This document shows, piece by piece, positions 1 through 9,487 of a DNA stretch of 64,000 nt. The stretch is from Kitasatospora sp. MAP5-34 (GTDB lineage Bacteria > Actinomycetota > Actinomycetes > Streptomycetales > Streptomycetaceae). Location of the stretch: positions 310,001 through 374,000 of the forward strand of contig NZ_JARXZC010000001.1 of NCBI RefSeq assembly GCF_029894335.1. Reading direction: 5' to 3'. The position numbers and the translations under genes were made by a program. The stretch's first letter is position 1, and every line of letters begins with the position of its first letter. The notes under the pieces were generated by a model that did no database searches, had not been told where the DNA came from, and saw only the letters and a program-made list of their open reading frames with translations.

Positions 1-87
1 GGCGAGGTGCACGGCTACGACGGCGACCGGCTGCCCGCTCCCGAGCTTCCCCAACTACCCCTGAAACCACGGGGACGAGTGCGCTGA
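1..87 (+). CDS. C-terminal end of an unidentified gene (partial)
   Basis: An open frame runs from the first base of the window to a TGA at 85-87, giving 28 residues rich in Leu, Pro and Arg. Codon choice fits the neighbours. It is too short to assign a family. It would be transcribed toward the universal stress gene that ends at 515, so the two are convergent. The call rests only on the open frame and could be chance. Confidence 0.3.
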   Translation, partial: GEVHGYDGDRLPAPELPQLPLKPRGRVR

Positions 88-514
88 GCTGGGGTTACGT
101 GCCCAGGGTGGCTCGTGGTGGGACCCGGCTGATCGCGCTCACGATGGGCTGCGGTCGGCCGCCCCATGAGGGCGTCAGGGTCTCAGGGCGCCAGCTTCGT
201 TGGGTGGCCATGATTCTCGCGTTTGGTCGTCTGTGGCCGGGTTTAGTCAGACCGATGCTGACGCAATGCTGACGGGCAGTCAGCTGAATGAGCGAAGATC
301 ATGTGCTCGGTGCGGCGCTTCGTCGGCTCGGCCGGGCCCGCCCCTTGAAGACATGCCCGAGGGGGCGGGCGCGGCACGGGGGCGCTGCACACGGGAGCCC
401 CGGCCGGGATGCGGCGCGGGTAGGAGCGATCAGCCGCCGTATGGCAGGTTTGTCCGATCCCTACAATCGCGATCGCCAGAGCGTCAGTCCTGCATGACTG
501 CTCACTCGGCGCAC
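88..514. other. Intergenic stretch with a possible terminator hairpin
   Basis: No convincing gene in 427 bases between two convergent genes. At 336-370 there is a perfect 9-bp inverted repeat, GCCCGCCCC and GGGGCGGGC, separated by 17 bases. It could end transcription in both directions. No dormancy-type palindrome is present. Open frames here lack the codon bias of real neighbours. Confidence 0.4.
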
Positions 515-1372
515 TCAGCCAACTGGTACCACCGCGACGGGACAGTGCGCGTGCTGCACGACGGCCTGGCTCACCGAGCCGAGCCGCCGCATGGGCCCGC
601 GTACCGAACCGTGGCGCCCGACCACCACCAGCTGGTGGATTTCGGAGAGAGTCACCAGCAGTTTCGCCGCGCCGGAGCGCACCGCGACCTCGGCCACCTG
701 GACCTCGGGGTACTGCGCGCGACGGCCCGCAAGTGCCTCGGCCAGCAGCCGCTCCCGCTCGGCGGCGATGTGACTCTCCTCGTACACGGGCGGGAACGCG
801 TGACCGGGCCCGCTGACCAGGGGATAGCTCCAGGCATGCACAGCCTGCAGTGGCAGGCGCCTCCTGCGCGCGGTTTCGAAGGCGAAAATGAGCACGTCGT
901 CGCTGTACTTCTCTCCGTCCACGCCGACCAGCACGCCGCCCGGCGCCGACTGGGCGTCGGGAGAGTGGACCACGACGACCGGGCACAGGGCATGGGCGGA
1001 GACGGACAGGCTCGTCGAGCCGACCAGCAGGCGCGGGAACCCGCCCGAGCCGCGTGCCCCGAGGACCAGCAGGTTCGTGTCCGCCGACATGGCGAGCAGG
1101 GCATCACGGGCGTAGTCGTCGGCCAGCTCGGTGGTGACCGCGAGGCCCGGACGGTGCAGCTCGGCTTGTTCGCGTGCGGCTCCGAGGGCCTCCTCGCCGG
1201 CGTCCCGGGTGCGTCGGACCTCCTGCCCGGCCGGCGCGCTGAGCGTCTCGCCGAGCCAGGCGTGCAGGATGTGCAGAGGAACGCGACGCAGGCCGGCCTC
1301 CTCAGTGGCCCAGTCGATGGCGGCGTGACTGGCGTCCGTACCGTCGATTCCCACGATGACCGGGTAGCTCAT
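515..1372 (-). CDS. Universal stress protein, tandem UspA domains
   Basis: A 285-residue protein of two UspA domains (about 1-140 and 150-285), like mycobacterial Rv2005c/Rv1996. Domain 1 opens VIVGIDGTDAS and carries the ATP-binding loop LGARGSGGFPRLLVGSTS. Domain 2 ends VVGRHGSVRGPMRRLGSVSQAVVQHAHCPVAVVP. Such cytosolic ATP/AMP-binding proteins are tied to dormancy and redox stress. The ATG start is preceded by AAGGAGC. It closely resembles the tandem USP at 48189-49127. No clear dormancy palindrome lies upstream, so its control is unclear. The family is certain; the ligand and role are not. Confidence 0.93.
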   Translation of the reverse strand: MSYPVIVGIDGTDASHAAIDWATEEAGLRRVPLHILHAWLGETLSAPAGQEVRRTRDAGEEALGAAREQAELHRPGLAVTTELADDYARDALLAMSADTNLLVLGARGSGGFPRLLVGSTSLSVSAHALCPVVVVHSPDAQSAPGGVLVGVDGEKYSDDVLIFAFETARRRRLPLQAVHAWSYPLVSGPGHAFPPVYEESHIAAERERLLAEALAGRRAQYPEVQVAEVAVRSGAAKLLVTLSEIHQLVVVGRHGSVRGPMRRLGSVSQAVVQHAHCPVAVVPVG

Positions 1373-1655
1373 GGCGTGCTCCTTTGGAGTGCGGTCTGCC
1401 GCGGCTGCCCAGCTCGGTGACGGCCGCCCACCGGGCTGGCCTCTGCTCTTCTCATGGTCACGCCATAGCGACCCGCTGTCCTGGCCTGAAACACCTGATG
1501 GTGCCGACTTCGTGCGACTTTCACCGCGAGGTGGACAGCCAGACAGGGAAGGACTCGGCGCGGAATCCGTTCAGGGCAGCGCGGCGCGGTAGAGAGATCT
1601 GCGAGAAGCGAGTTGTCCTCTTCCCTTTCTGGGCTGTGCGGGGACCGCTGTCGGG

Positions 1656-2159
1656 CTACCGGTTTCCGGCAGGACCGCGGTGTAGCTCGACTTCCTCCGC
1701 GATCCGTTCGGTGAGCGGTTCCACAACGGCTGCGACCGTTGCCGACAGGCCCATGCCCAGGCCGCCGTTGGCTCCCTCGACCGCGTAGACGACGAGCCGT
1801 CGCGGTAGGCGGTTGAGTTCGCGGGCGAGTTCGACGGCATCGCCGAGTCCGAGACCATGGGAACTCGTCGCGCCGCCTGTCTGTGTCAACCGCTCGCCGT
1901 CCAGTTCCAGGCGGTGTACGCGGCCGGGATGTCCGGGGTGCGCGTGCGCGGCGTCCACCACGATGGCGAGGTCGGCGGCCTCCCACAGGCCGATCAGTCG
2001 CGCGGGGTCGCCGTCGCACACCCGCAGGGTGGTCCCGTCCGGCAGCGCCCGGTCCTCGGCCTGCTCCGCCAGCCGGGCGACGACGGCCCAGCCCACGCCG
2101 TCGTCGTGGCGGTACTCGTTGCCGACACCGATGACGACGATGCGCGTAGCGAGGTTCAT
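1656..2159 (-). CDS. [NiFe] hydrogenase maturation protease
   Basis: A 167-residue peptidase of the HyaD/HybD/HycI (M52) family, which clips the C-terminal tail of the hydrogenase large subunit after nickel insertion. Seen: IGVGNEYRHDDGVGWAVV near the N-terminus, with the conserved Asp for Ni contact, and VVDAAHAHPGHPG in the middle, matching the second metal-binding Asp and His. It is divergent from the hydrogenase operon starting at 2329, sharing a 169-bp control region. Its likely substrate is the product of 5486-6883, which still carries a 19-residue tail after the last cluster ligand. A paralogue lies at 33122-33634. Confidence 0.88.
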   Translation of the reverse strand: MNLATRIVVIGVGNEYRHDDGVGWAVVARLAEQAEDRALPDGTTLRVCDGDPARLIGLWEAADLAIVVDAAHAHPGHPGRVHRLELDGERLTQTGGATSSHGLGLGDAVELARELNRLPRRLVVYAVEGANGGLGMGLSATVAAVVEPLTERIAEEVELHRGPAGNR

Positions 2160-2256
2160 CTGCTTCGCCTTCCCGTCCAGCGGGCCGGCCAGCCGCGCCG
2201 GGCTGATTCGGGGTCCGTACGGGGTAACGGCACGGCCACCTGGCGCACAGTGGGCC

Positions 2257-2270
2257 AGCCCTACCGGCCC
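2257..2270. promoter_or_regulatory. Degenerate DosR-like half box before the hydrogenase operon
   Basis: AGCCCTACCGGCCC. The right half matches the recurring 14-bp palindrome of this window and the box at 14387 (both read CTACCGGCCC), but the left half is degenerate. It is 58 bp upstream of the hydrogenase beta start and 97 bp upstream of the divergent protease gene. A second partial match, GGGTCCGTACGGGG, lies at 2211-2224. Weak evidence for co-regulation. Confidence 0.35.
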
Positions 2271-2328
2271 GACCGCAGGTCAGTGCCCATACTGGCCGGG
2301 ACAGCAGCGCGGGCACGGGAGGTTGACG

Positions 2329-3467
<1,139 letters not shown>

Positions 3468-3471
<4 letters not shown>

Positions 3472-3914
3472 CCGTCGTCCGCCACGGCTTTCTCGGCGCA
3501 CTGTCGCCCGCTCACCGCGAACAACTGGTCGGGTTCGCCAAGGAGGTCTCCTTCCCCGGCGGCATTCGCATCTTCGAGGAGGACGGCGTCGCCGACCGGT
3601 TCTGGATCATCCGGTCCGGGCTCGTCGCGCTCGACGTGCACGTCCCGGGCCGTCGATCGGCAGTCGTGGAGACCCTTGGCGAGGGGGAACTGCTCGGCTG
3701 GTCTTGGCTGTTCGAGCCCTACCGCTGGCACCTCGGCGCACAGACCCGCGTCGCCGCGCAGGCGTACGAGTTCGACGCGGAGCGCGTGCGCGCCGCTCGC
3801 GCGGAGGACCCCGCCTTCGGCCTGGCGGTGACCCACTGTGTCGCACAGGTGATCGCCCGACGGCTGAAGGCCACCCGCACCCGCCTGCTCGACCTGTACG
3901 GACCGCCAGCATGA
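3468..3914 (+). CDS. Stand-alone cyclic nucleotide-binding domain protein in hydrogenase operon
   Basis: A 148-residue protein that is essentially one CNMP/Crp-like sensor fold: FPGGIRIFEEDGVADRFWIIRSGLVALDV followed by ETLGEGELLGWSWLF, matching the beta-roll and phosphate-binding cassette region. No DNA-binding helix-turn-helix follows; the C-terminus is a short amphipathic helix ending LLDLYGPPA. The GTG start overlaps the hydB stop by four bases and its own stop overlaps the next start, so it is translationally coupled to hydrogenase subunits. It may tune assembly or activity of the enzyme. That is inference; the ligand is unknown, and the phosphate-binding Arg is not obvious. Confidence 0.85.
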
Positions 3915-4705
3915 CCGTTCCCGTGCCGTACCGGGTGACGGAACGCGAGGCCGAGACGGCCGACACCGCCACGATCGTCCTCGAACCGGTCCAGGTGGCC
4001 CTACAGCCGTTCGCGCCGGGGCAGTTCGCGATGGTGTACGCCTTCGGTGTCGGCGACATCCCGCTGTCGGTGTGCGCGATCGACGGGCACCGGCTGACCC
4101 ACACCGTCCGCGCGGTCGGGGCGGTCTCCGGCGCGCTGCACGCACTGCGGCCCGGTAAGACAGTCGGGGTGCGCGGCCCGTTCGGCACCGGCTGGGAGCT
4201 GCCCGCCGCTGCCGGACTGGACCTGCTGGTGGTGGCCGGCGGCATCGGTCTGGCGCCGCTGCGCCCGGTGGTGCGCCAGGCGCTTGCCGCACCCGAGCGG
4301 TACGGGCGGCTGAACGTCCTGATCGGCGCACGCGAGCCCCGCGATCTGCTCTACACCGAGGAGGTCCGGGGCTGGCCAGCGGCGCTGACCACCGTGGACC
4401 GCCCCGACTCGCAGTGGCAGGGCGAGGTCGGCGTCGTGACGACCCTGCTCGACCGGGCCACCTTCGACCCGCCGAGCACGGCGGCGTTCATCTGCGGCCC
4501 CGAGCCGATGATCCGCGCCACCGCCGGCGAGTTGGCGCACCACGGCGTCGACCCGGAGCGGATCCGGGTCTCCCTGGAACGCAACATGCACTGCGCGACC
4601 GGCCACTGCGGTCACTGCCAGCTGGGCCCCCTGCTGCTCTGCCGCGACGGCCCGGTCGTCAGCTGGACCCGGGCCCGACCCCTCCTCATGGTCAGGGAGT
4701 TGTGA
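3911..4705 (+). CDS. hydG: Group 3b hydrogenase gamma subunit (FAD/NAD(P)-binding)
   Basis: A 264-residue ferredoxin-reductase-like subunit that exchanges electrons with NAD(P)H. Seen: an FAD-binding barrel (about 1-100), the nucleotide-binding [11 protein letters not shown] at 110-120, CGPEPM at 195-200, and a C-terminal 2Fe-2S motif with Cys228, 233, 236 and 244, as in dihydroorotate dehydrogenase electron-transfer subunits. The ATG overlaps the preceding stop by four bases, and the next gene starts one base after the stop. Together with the beta subunit it forms the diaphorase half of the enzyme. Confidence 0.92.
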   Translation: MTVPVPYRVTEREAETADTATIVLEPVQVALQPFAPGQFAMVYAFGVGDIPLSVCAIDGHRLTHTVRAVGAVSGALHALRPGKTVGVRGPFGTGWELPAAAGLDLLVVAGGIGLAPLRPVVRQALAAPERYGRLNVLIGAREPRDLLYTEEVRGWPAALTTVDRPDSQWQGEVGVVTTLLDRATFDPPSTAAFICGPEPMIRATAGELAHHGVDPERIRVSLERNMHCATGHCGHCQLGPLLLCRDGPVVSWTRARPLLMVREL

Positions 4706-4706
4706 C

Positions 4707-5489
4707 ATGACCGCCTCCGACCGACCAAAGCTCGCCGTGTGGAAGTTCGCCTCCTGCGACGGCTGCCAGCTTACCCTGCTCGACTGCGAGGACGAACTCC
4801 TGGGCATCGCCGAGAAGGTCGAGATCTCCCACTTCCTGGAGGCGTCCAGCGCAACCGACCCCGGCCCCTACGACCTGTCGCTGGTCGAAGGATCGGTGAC
4901 CACCCAGCAGGACGTCGAACGGATCAACCACATCCGCGCCGTCTCCCGGAGGCTGGTGACCATCGGGGCCTGCGCCACCGCAGGCGGCGTCCAGGCACTG
5001 CGCAACTACGCGGACGTCGCCGAGTTCCAGGCCGTCGTCTACGCCCGACCGGACTACATCGCCACGCTCGCCACCTCCACGCCGATCAGCGCCCATGTCC
5101 CCGTCGACTTCGAACTGCGCGGCTGCCCCATCGACCGGGGCCAGTTGGTCGAGGTCATCACCGCCTACCTGGCCGGACGCAAACCGGACGTACCCGCGCA
5201 CAGCGTCTGCTTCGAATGCAAACAGCGCGGCACGACCTGCGTCACGGTGGCCCACGGCACCCCCTGCCTCGGCCCGGTCACCCACGCCGGATGCGGCGCA
5301 CTCTGCCCCGCCTACGGACGCGGCTGCTACGGCTGCTTCGGCCCCTCAAACTCCACCAACTTCCCCTCCTTCATCCCCCTGCTGCGCCGCGACGGCATGG
5401 ACACCCTCGACATCGTGCGGGTGCTGCGCACCTTCAACACAGCCGCCCCCGAGTTCGACGCGGCCTCCCGGAAGGAACTCGGACAGTGA
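4707..5489 (+). CDS. hydD: Group 3b hydrogenase small (delta) subunit
   Basis: A 260-residue small subunit of the NADH-ubiquinone oxidoreductase 20-kDa family. It holds the proximal and further 4Fe-4S clusters next to the NiFe site. Seen: CDGCQ (Cys17, Cys20), [19 protein letters not shown], and a Cys-rich second half ([30 protein letters not shown]) fitting additional clusters. No twin-arginine signal is present, which fits a cytosolic enzyme. The stop overlaps the GTG of the large-subunit gene. Confidence 0.93.
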   Translation: MTASDRPKLAVWKFASCDGCQLTLLDCEDELLGIAEKVEISHFLEASSATDPGPYDLSLVEGSVTTQQDVERINHIRAVSRRLVTIGACATAGGVQALRNYADVAEFQAVVYARPDYIATLATSTPISAHVPVDFELRGCPIDRGQLVEVITAYLAGRKPDVPAHSVCFECKQRGTTCVTVAHGTPCLGPVTHAGCGALCPAYGRGCYGCFGPSNSTNFPSFIPLLRRDGMDTLDIVRVLRTFNTAAPEFDAASRKELGQ

Positions 5490-6883
5490 CCCACCGCGGC
5501 TCCAAAGTGCTGCACGTCGGATCGCTCGCCCGCGTCGAGGGCGAGACCGCACTGCACCTGATCATGGACGGCGACGAGGTCGCCGAGGCCCGGCTGGCGA
5601 TCTACGAACCCCCGCGCTTCTTCGAGGCGTTCCTGCGCGGACGCTCCTACACCGAGCCGCCCGACATCACCTCCCGCGTCTGCGGAATCTGCCCGGTCGC
5701 CTACCAGCTGAGCGCCTGCCGTGCCATCGAGGACGCCTGCGGCGTCGTTGTCGACGGTCAACTGGCCGCGCTGCGCAGGCTGCTGTACTGCGGCGAGTGG
5801 ATCGAGAGCCAGACGCTGCACATCCACCTCCTGCACGCGCCCGACTTCTACGGCTGCGACAGCGCCATCGACCTGGCCCGCACCCGGCGCGCCGACGTCG
5901 AACGCGGCCTGCGGCTCAAACAGGCCGGCAACGCGATCCTCGAACTTCTCGGCGGCCGGGCGATCCACCCGGTCAACGTCCGCCTCGGCGGCTTCCACCG
6001 CATCCCGACCAGAGCCGAACTGCGCCCGCTGGCCGAGCGGTTGCGCCGGGCCCGCGACGACGCGCAGGAGACCGTTCGCTGGGTGGCCGGCTTCGAGTTC
6101 CCCGACGCCGGGTGCGACAACGACCTGCTCGCCCTGGCCCAACCCGGCAGCTACGCCATCGAGTCCGGCATCCCAACCGTCATGCCCGCGCCGACCACCG
6201 CCGGACTCCCCGCTGACTCCGACCGCGCGCTGCCCACCCGGAGCTTCGGGGTCCACGAGTTCGGCGACCACGTCGTGGAGAGCCAGGTGCGCCACTCCAC
6301 CGCCCTGCACTCCCGGTTGGACGGCCGCCGCCACCTGACCGGGTCACTCGCCCGCTACGCCATCAGCGGTCGCTGGCTCTCCCCGATCGCCCTCCAGGCC
6401 GCCCAGGACGCAGGCCTCGGCGACCCCCGGCAGGGCATCGTCTGCCGAAACCCCTTCCGCAGCATTGTCATCCGCGCGGTCGAAGTGCTCTACGCGGTCG
6501 ACGAGGCGCTGCGCATCATCGAGGCCTACGAACCCGCGCCTCGTTCGTACCTGGACGTTCCCGCCCGGGCCGGCACCGGTCACGGAGCCACCGAGGCGCC
6601 GCGAGGCCTGCTCTACCACCGCTACGCCCTCGACGCGCAAGGGACCGTCACCGACGCCAGTCTGGTCCCGCCGACCGCGCAGAACCAGGGCGCGATCGAG
6701 GAGGACCTGCGCCGCATCGTGCAGGAACGCATGCGGGACGGTGACCCGACCGATGCTGAGCTGACCGTCTTGTGCGAACGCGCGATCCGCAATCACGACC
6801 CGTGCATCTCGTGCTCGGCCCACTTCCTTGACCTCACCGTCGAGCGAGGTGGAAGGGGCCTCCGACGTTTTCACGCTGAGTAG
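5486..6883 (+). CDS. hydA: Group 3b [NiFe] hydrogenase large (alpha) subunit
   Basis: A 465-residue catalytic subunit that binds the NiFe(CN)2CO centre and interconverts H2 with protons and electrons. The N-terminal motif is [11 protein letters not shown] (Cys66, Cys69) and the C-terminal motif is DPCISCSAH (438-446, Cys440 and Cys443). The 19 residues after His446 are the expected tail removed by a maturation protease, so the enzyme is of the processed type. The GTG at 5486 overlaps the previous stop (GTGA) and sits just before [13 protein letters not shown], the usual start region; the upstream open frame is a shadow. The residue after PVA is Tyr where many other hydrogenases have His. Confidence 0.93.
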   Translation: MTHRGSKVLHVGSLARVEGETALHLIMDGDEVAEARLAIYEPPRFFEAFLRGRSYTEPPDITSRVCGICPVAYQLSACRAIEDACGVVVDGQLAALRRLLYCGEWIESQTLHIHLLHAPDFYGCDSAIDLARTRRADVERGLRLKQAGNAILELLGGRAIHPVNVRLGGFHRIPTRAELRPLAERLRRARDDAQETVRWVAGFEFPDAGCDNDLLALAQPGSYAIESGIPTVMPAPTTAGLPADSDRALPTRSFGVHEFGDHVVESQVRHSTALHSRLDGRRHLTGSLARYAISGRWLSPIALQAAQDAGLGDPRQGIVCRNPFRSIVIRAVEVLYAVDEALRIIEAYEPAPRSYLDVPARAGTGHGATEAPRGLLYHRYALDAQGTVTDASLVPPTAQNQGAIEEDLRRIVQERMRDGDPTDAELTVLCERAIRNHDPCISCSAHFLDLTVERGGRGLRRFHAE

Positions 6884-6952
6884 CTTCCGCCGGCTCACCG
6901 TCAGCGTGAGGGAGCTACTGCGGCCGACGGCAAACTCGAACTGTCGAGCTGA

Positions 6953-7452
6953 TCACGCTGCCGCACCGACGCGTGTCCGCAGGTTGTGGAACTGGCGGGT
7001 CTGCATGATCAGGTGAGCGGGTTCCCCGAACAGCAGGTCCATCAGCCGGGTGATTGGTCGCGGGCGGTTACGGCTACGTGAACGGACCACGAGGCGCGTC
7101 TTGCCGCCGGGCGCAGGTTCCGGGTGGAAGCCCCACACCGAATCGACGTACGCCCTGGGCGGTGGTCCGCTGTGCACGTCGAAGGGGCGCCCGGACGGCA
7201 GCTCAAGTTCTGCTCGCAGCACCAGGGTGCGCTCCGGTACGAGGATCGCGACTGTGAACCATGAGGCCGCTGGGTACCGAGTCCAGGTGTTGCCCCTCCT
7301 CCAGGCTCTGCCACTCGCGCACGATGCGGCCCGCGCTTGGCCGCCCGCCGTTGTCCAGGCGATCCCAGCTGTACCAGCCGCCCCGGTTGCAGCCCATCTG
7401 CACCAGCCAGGGCCAGACCTCCTGGGGTGGCTCGGGCAGGGTGGAGTTGATC
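6953..7452 (-). pseudogene. SRPBCC (polyketide cyclase/START-like) gene remnant
   Basis: Minus-strand remnant of an SRPBCC-superfamily protein. The first part reads [16 protein letters not shown], then [11 protein letters not shown] and [23 protein letters not shown]. The frame then breaks at about 7259, and homology continues in another frame with VLRAELELPSGRPFD, GFHPEPAPGGKTRLVVRSR and LLFGEPAHLIMQTRQFHNL. The net change is equivalent to +1 (or loss of two bases). The N-terminal start is missing; homology begins abruptly where hypD homology begins on the other strand. Not expected to be functional. Confidence 0.75.
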
Positions 7453-8401
7453 CATGGCCCAGGCTGCCCCGTTTGTGTCACCCCGCTGGAGGTGATCGAC
7501 AAGGCGCTGGAGATCGCCTCCCGTCCCGAGGTGATCTTCTGCTCCTTCGGTGACATGCTCCGCGTCCCCGGGACGGGTCGTGACCTGTTCCGGGTCCGCA
7601 GTGAGGGCGGCGATGTGCGGGTCGTCTACTCTCCGCTCGACGCCCTGCGGATCGCCCAGCAGAACCCGCAGCGGCAGGTGGTGTTCTTCGGCATCGGCTT
7701 CGAGACCACGGCCCCGCCCAACGCCATGACGGTGTACCAGGCCCGCAAGCTCGGCATCCCCCAACTTCAGCCTGCTGGTCTCGCACGTGCGGGTGCCCCC
7801 GGCGATCGAGGCCATCATGCGCTCGCCGAGCTGCCGGGTGCAGGCCTTCCTGGCGGCCGGACACGTGTGCAGCGTGATGGGTGTCGAGGAGTACCCGGAA
7901 CTCGCCGAGCGGTTCCGAGTCCCCATCGTGGTGACCGGATTCGAGCCGCTGGACATCCTGGAAGGCGTGCGGCGGGCCGTGCGGCAGCTGGAGCGCGGTG
8001 AGCACACCGTGGACAACGCCTACCCGCGTGCGGTCCGGTCCGAGGGCAATCCCGCCGCTCAGGCCATGCTGGAGGACGTCTTCGAGGTCACCGACCGGGC
8101 CTGGCGCGGCATCGGCGTCATCCCCGGCAGTGGGTGGCGACTGTCCGACCGGTACCGGGAGTTCGACGCGGAGGAGCGGTTCTCGGTGACCGGCATCCGG
8201 ACCGTGGAGTCCGCCGCCTGCCGCAGCGGCGAGGTCCTGCAAGGCCTGCTGAAACCACACGAGTGCGAGGCATTCGGCACCACCTGCACCCCGCGCAACC
8301 CGCTCGGCGCCACCATGGTCTCCAGCGAGGGCGCGTGCGCCGCCTACTACCTCTACCGGCGGCTCGACACAACCCCCTTGGAGGCGAGCCCCGTTGCCTG
8401 A
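7441..8401 (+). pseudogene. hypD: hypD, 5'-truncated and frameshifted
   Basis: HypD builds the Fe(CN)2CO ligand set for [NiFe] hydrogenases together with HypC and HypE. Homology begins at [24 protein letters not shown] (the CxxC region), so about the first 70-75 residues of a normal HypD are absent. A second lesion is at the C run 7758-7762: the frame reading QARKLGIP must shift by one base to continue [19 protein letters not shown], consistent with one extra C. Downstream is well conserved ([32 protein letters not shown], [22 protein letters not shown]). Its stop overlaps the hypE start. The C-run lesion could be a sequencing error; the 5' loss could not. Confidence 0.88.
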
Positions 8402-9476
8402 GACCAATCAAGCACTGACCGCCCATGTCCCGGACCTGCTGGCCTGGACGTGCCCGGCCCCGCTTCGTGACCAGCCCCGCGTGGTGATGGGCCACGGCGG
8501 CGGCGGCGCGATGTCCGCCGAACTGGTCGACCACGTGTTCGCGCCCGCGTTCGGCGGAGAGGTGCTGTCGCAGCTCGGCGACTCGGCGGCGATCTCGCTG
8601 GGCGGCGTGCGCCTCGCCTTCTCCACGGACTCCTTCGTGGTGCGGCCGCTGTTCTTCCCCGGCGGCAGCATCGGAGACCTCGCGGTCAACGGCACCGTCA
8701 ACGACCTTGCCATGAGCGGCGCGAGGACCGCCTACCTGTCCTGCGGGTTCATCCTGGAAGAGGGCGTCGGGATGTCCGTCGTCGCTCGCGTCGCCGAGGC
8801 CCTCGGCGCAGCCGCGCGGGCCGCCGACGTCGAAGTTGCGACCGGTGACACCAAGGTCGTCGAAGCAGGGCACGGGGACGGGATCTTCATCAACACCGCA
8901 GGCATCGGCCTGATCCCGGCCGGCGTCGACCTGCGTCCGCAGCGGGTCGTTCCCGGTGACGTGGTGATCGTCAGCGGTGCGATTGGCGTCCACGGCATGG
9001 CGATCATGAGCGTTCGCGAGGGGCTGGAGTTCGGGGTGGACCTCGAGAGCGACTGCGCGGCTCTGGGCGGTCTCGTCGAGGCCATGCTCGCCGCCGCGCC
9101 GGACCTGCACGTCCTGCGCGATCCCACCCGGGGCGGCCTGGCCGCCGCCCTCAACGAGATCGCGGTGGCCGCTGGCGTCGGCGTCGTCATCCAGGAGCGC
9201 AGCGTTCCTGTCCCGCCGGCCGTTGCCAACGCGTGCGCCATCCTGGGCCTCGACCCGCTGTACGTCGCCAACGAAGGCAAGCTCGTCGCGTTCGTCCCGC
9301 GCGAGCATGCCGACGCCGTCCTCGCGGCGATGCGCTCACACCCCTTGGGCGCGGGCGCCACGGTGATTGGCGAGGCGGTGCAGGCGCACCCCGGCATCGT
9401 GGTGGCCCGCACCGGACTCGGCGGAACGCGCGTGGTCGACCTGCCGATCGGTGAGCAACTGCCCCGTATCTGCTGA
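8394..9476 (+). CDS. hypE: Hydrogenase expression/formation protein HypE
   Basis: A 360-residue AIR-synthase-fold protein that dehydrates the C-terminal thiocarboxamide cysteine to a thiocyanate, donating cyanide for the NiFe site. Seen: [47 protein letters not shown] (split for length in the family: ATP-binding region), [17 protein letters not shown], and the diagnostic C-terminus LPRIC with the reactive last Cys. The TTG start overlaps the hypD stop, so translation was coupled. It is intact, unlike hypD. A divergent paralogue is at 31934-32977. hypA, B, C and F are not in the window. Confidence 0.92.
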   Translation: MPETNQALTAHVPDLLAWTCPAPLRDQPRVVMGHGGGGAMSAELVDHVFAPAFGGEVLSQLGDSAAISLGGVRLAFSTDSFVVRPLFFPGGSIGDLAVNGTVNDLAMSGARTAYLSCGFILEEGVGMSVVARVAEALGAAARAADVEVATGDTKVVEAGHGDGIFINTAGIGLIPAGVDLRPQRVVPGDVVIVSGAIGVHGMAIMSVREGLEFGVDLESDCAALGGLVEAMLAAAPDLHVLRDPTRGGLAAALNEIAVAAGVGVVIQERSVPVPPAVANACAILGLDPLYVANEGKLVAFVPREHADAVLAAMRSHPLGAGATVIGEAVQAHPGIVVARTGLGGTRVVDLPIGEQLPRIC

Positions 9477-9487
9477 CGCGAACTCCG

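Noticed and set aside
200..1420. 406-codon plus-strand open frame opposite the tandem USP
   Set aside because: It is the antisense shadow of a clear UspA gene; no family resemblance and it reads through the 3' non-coding region.
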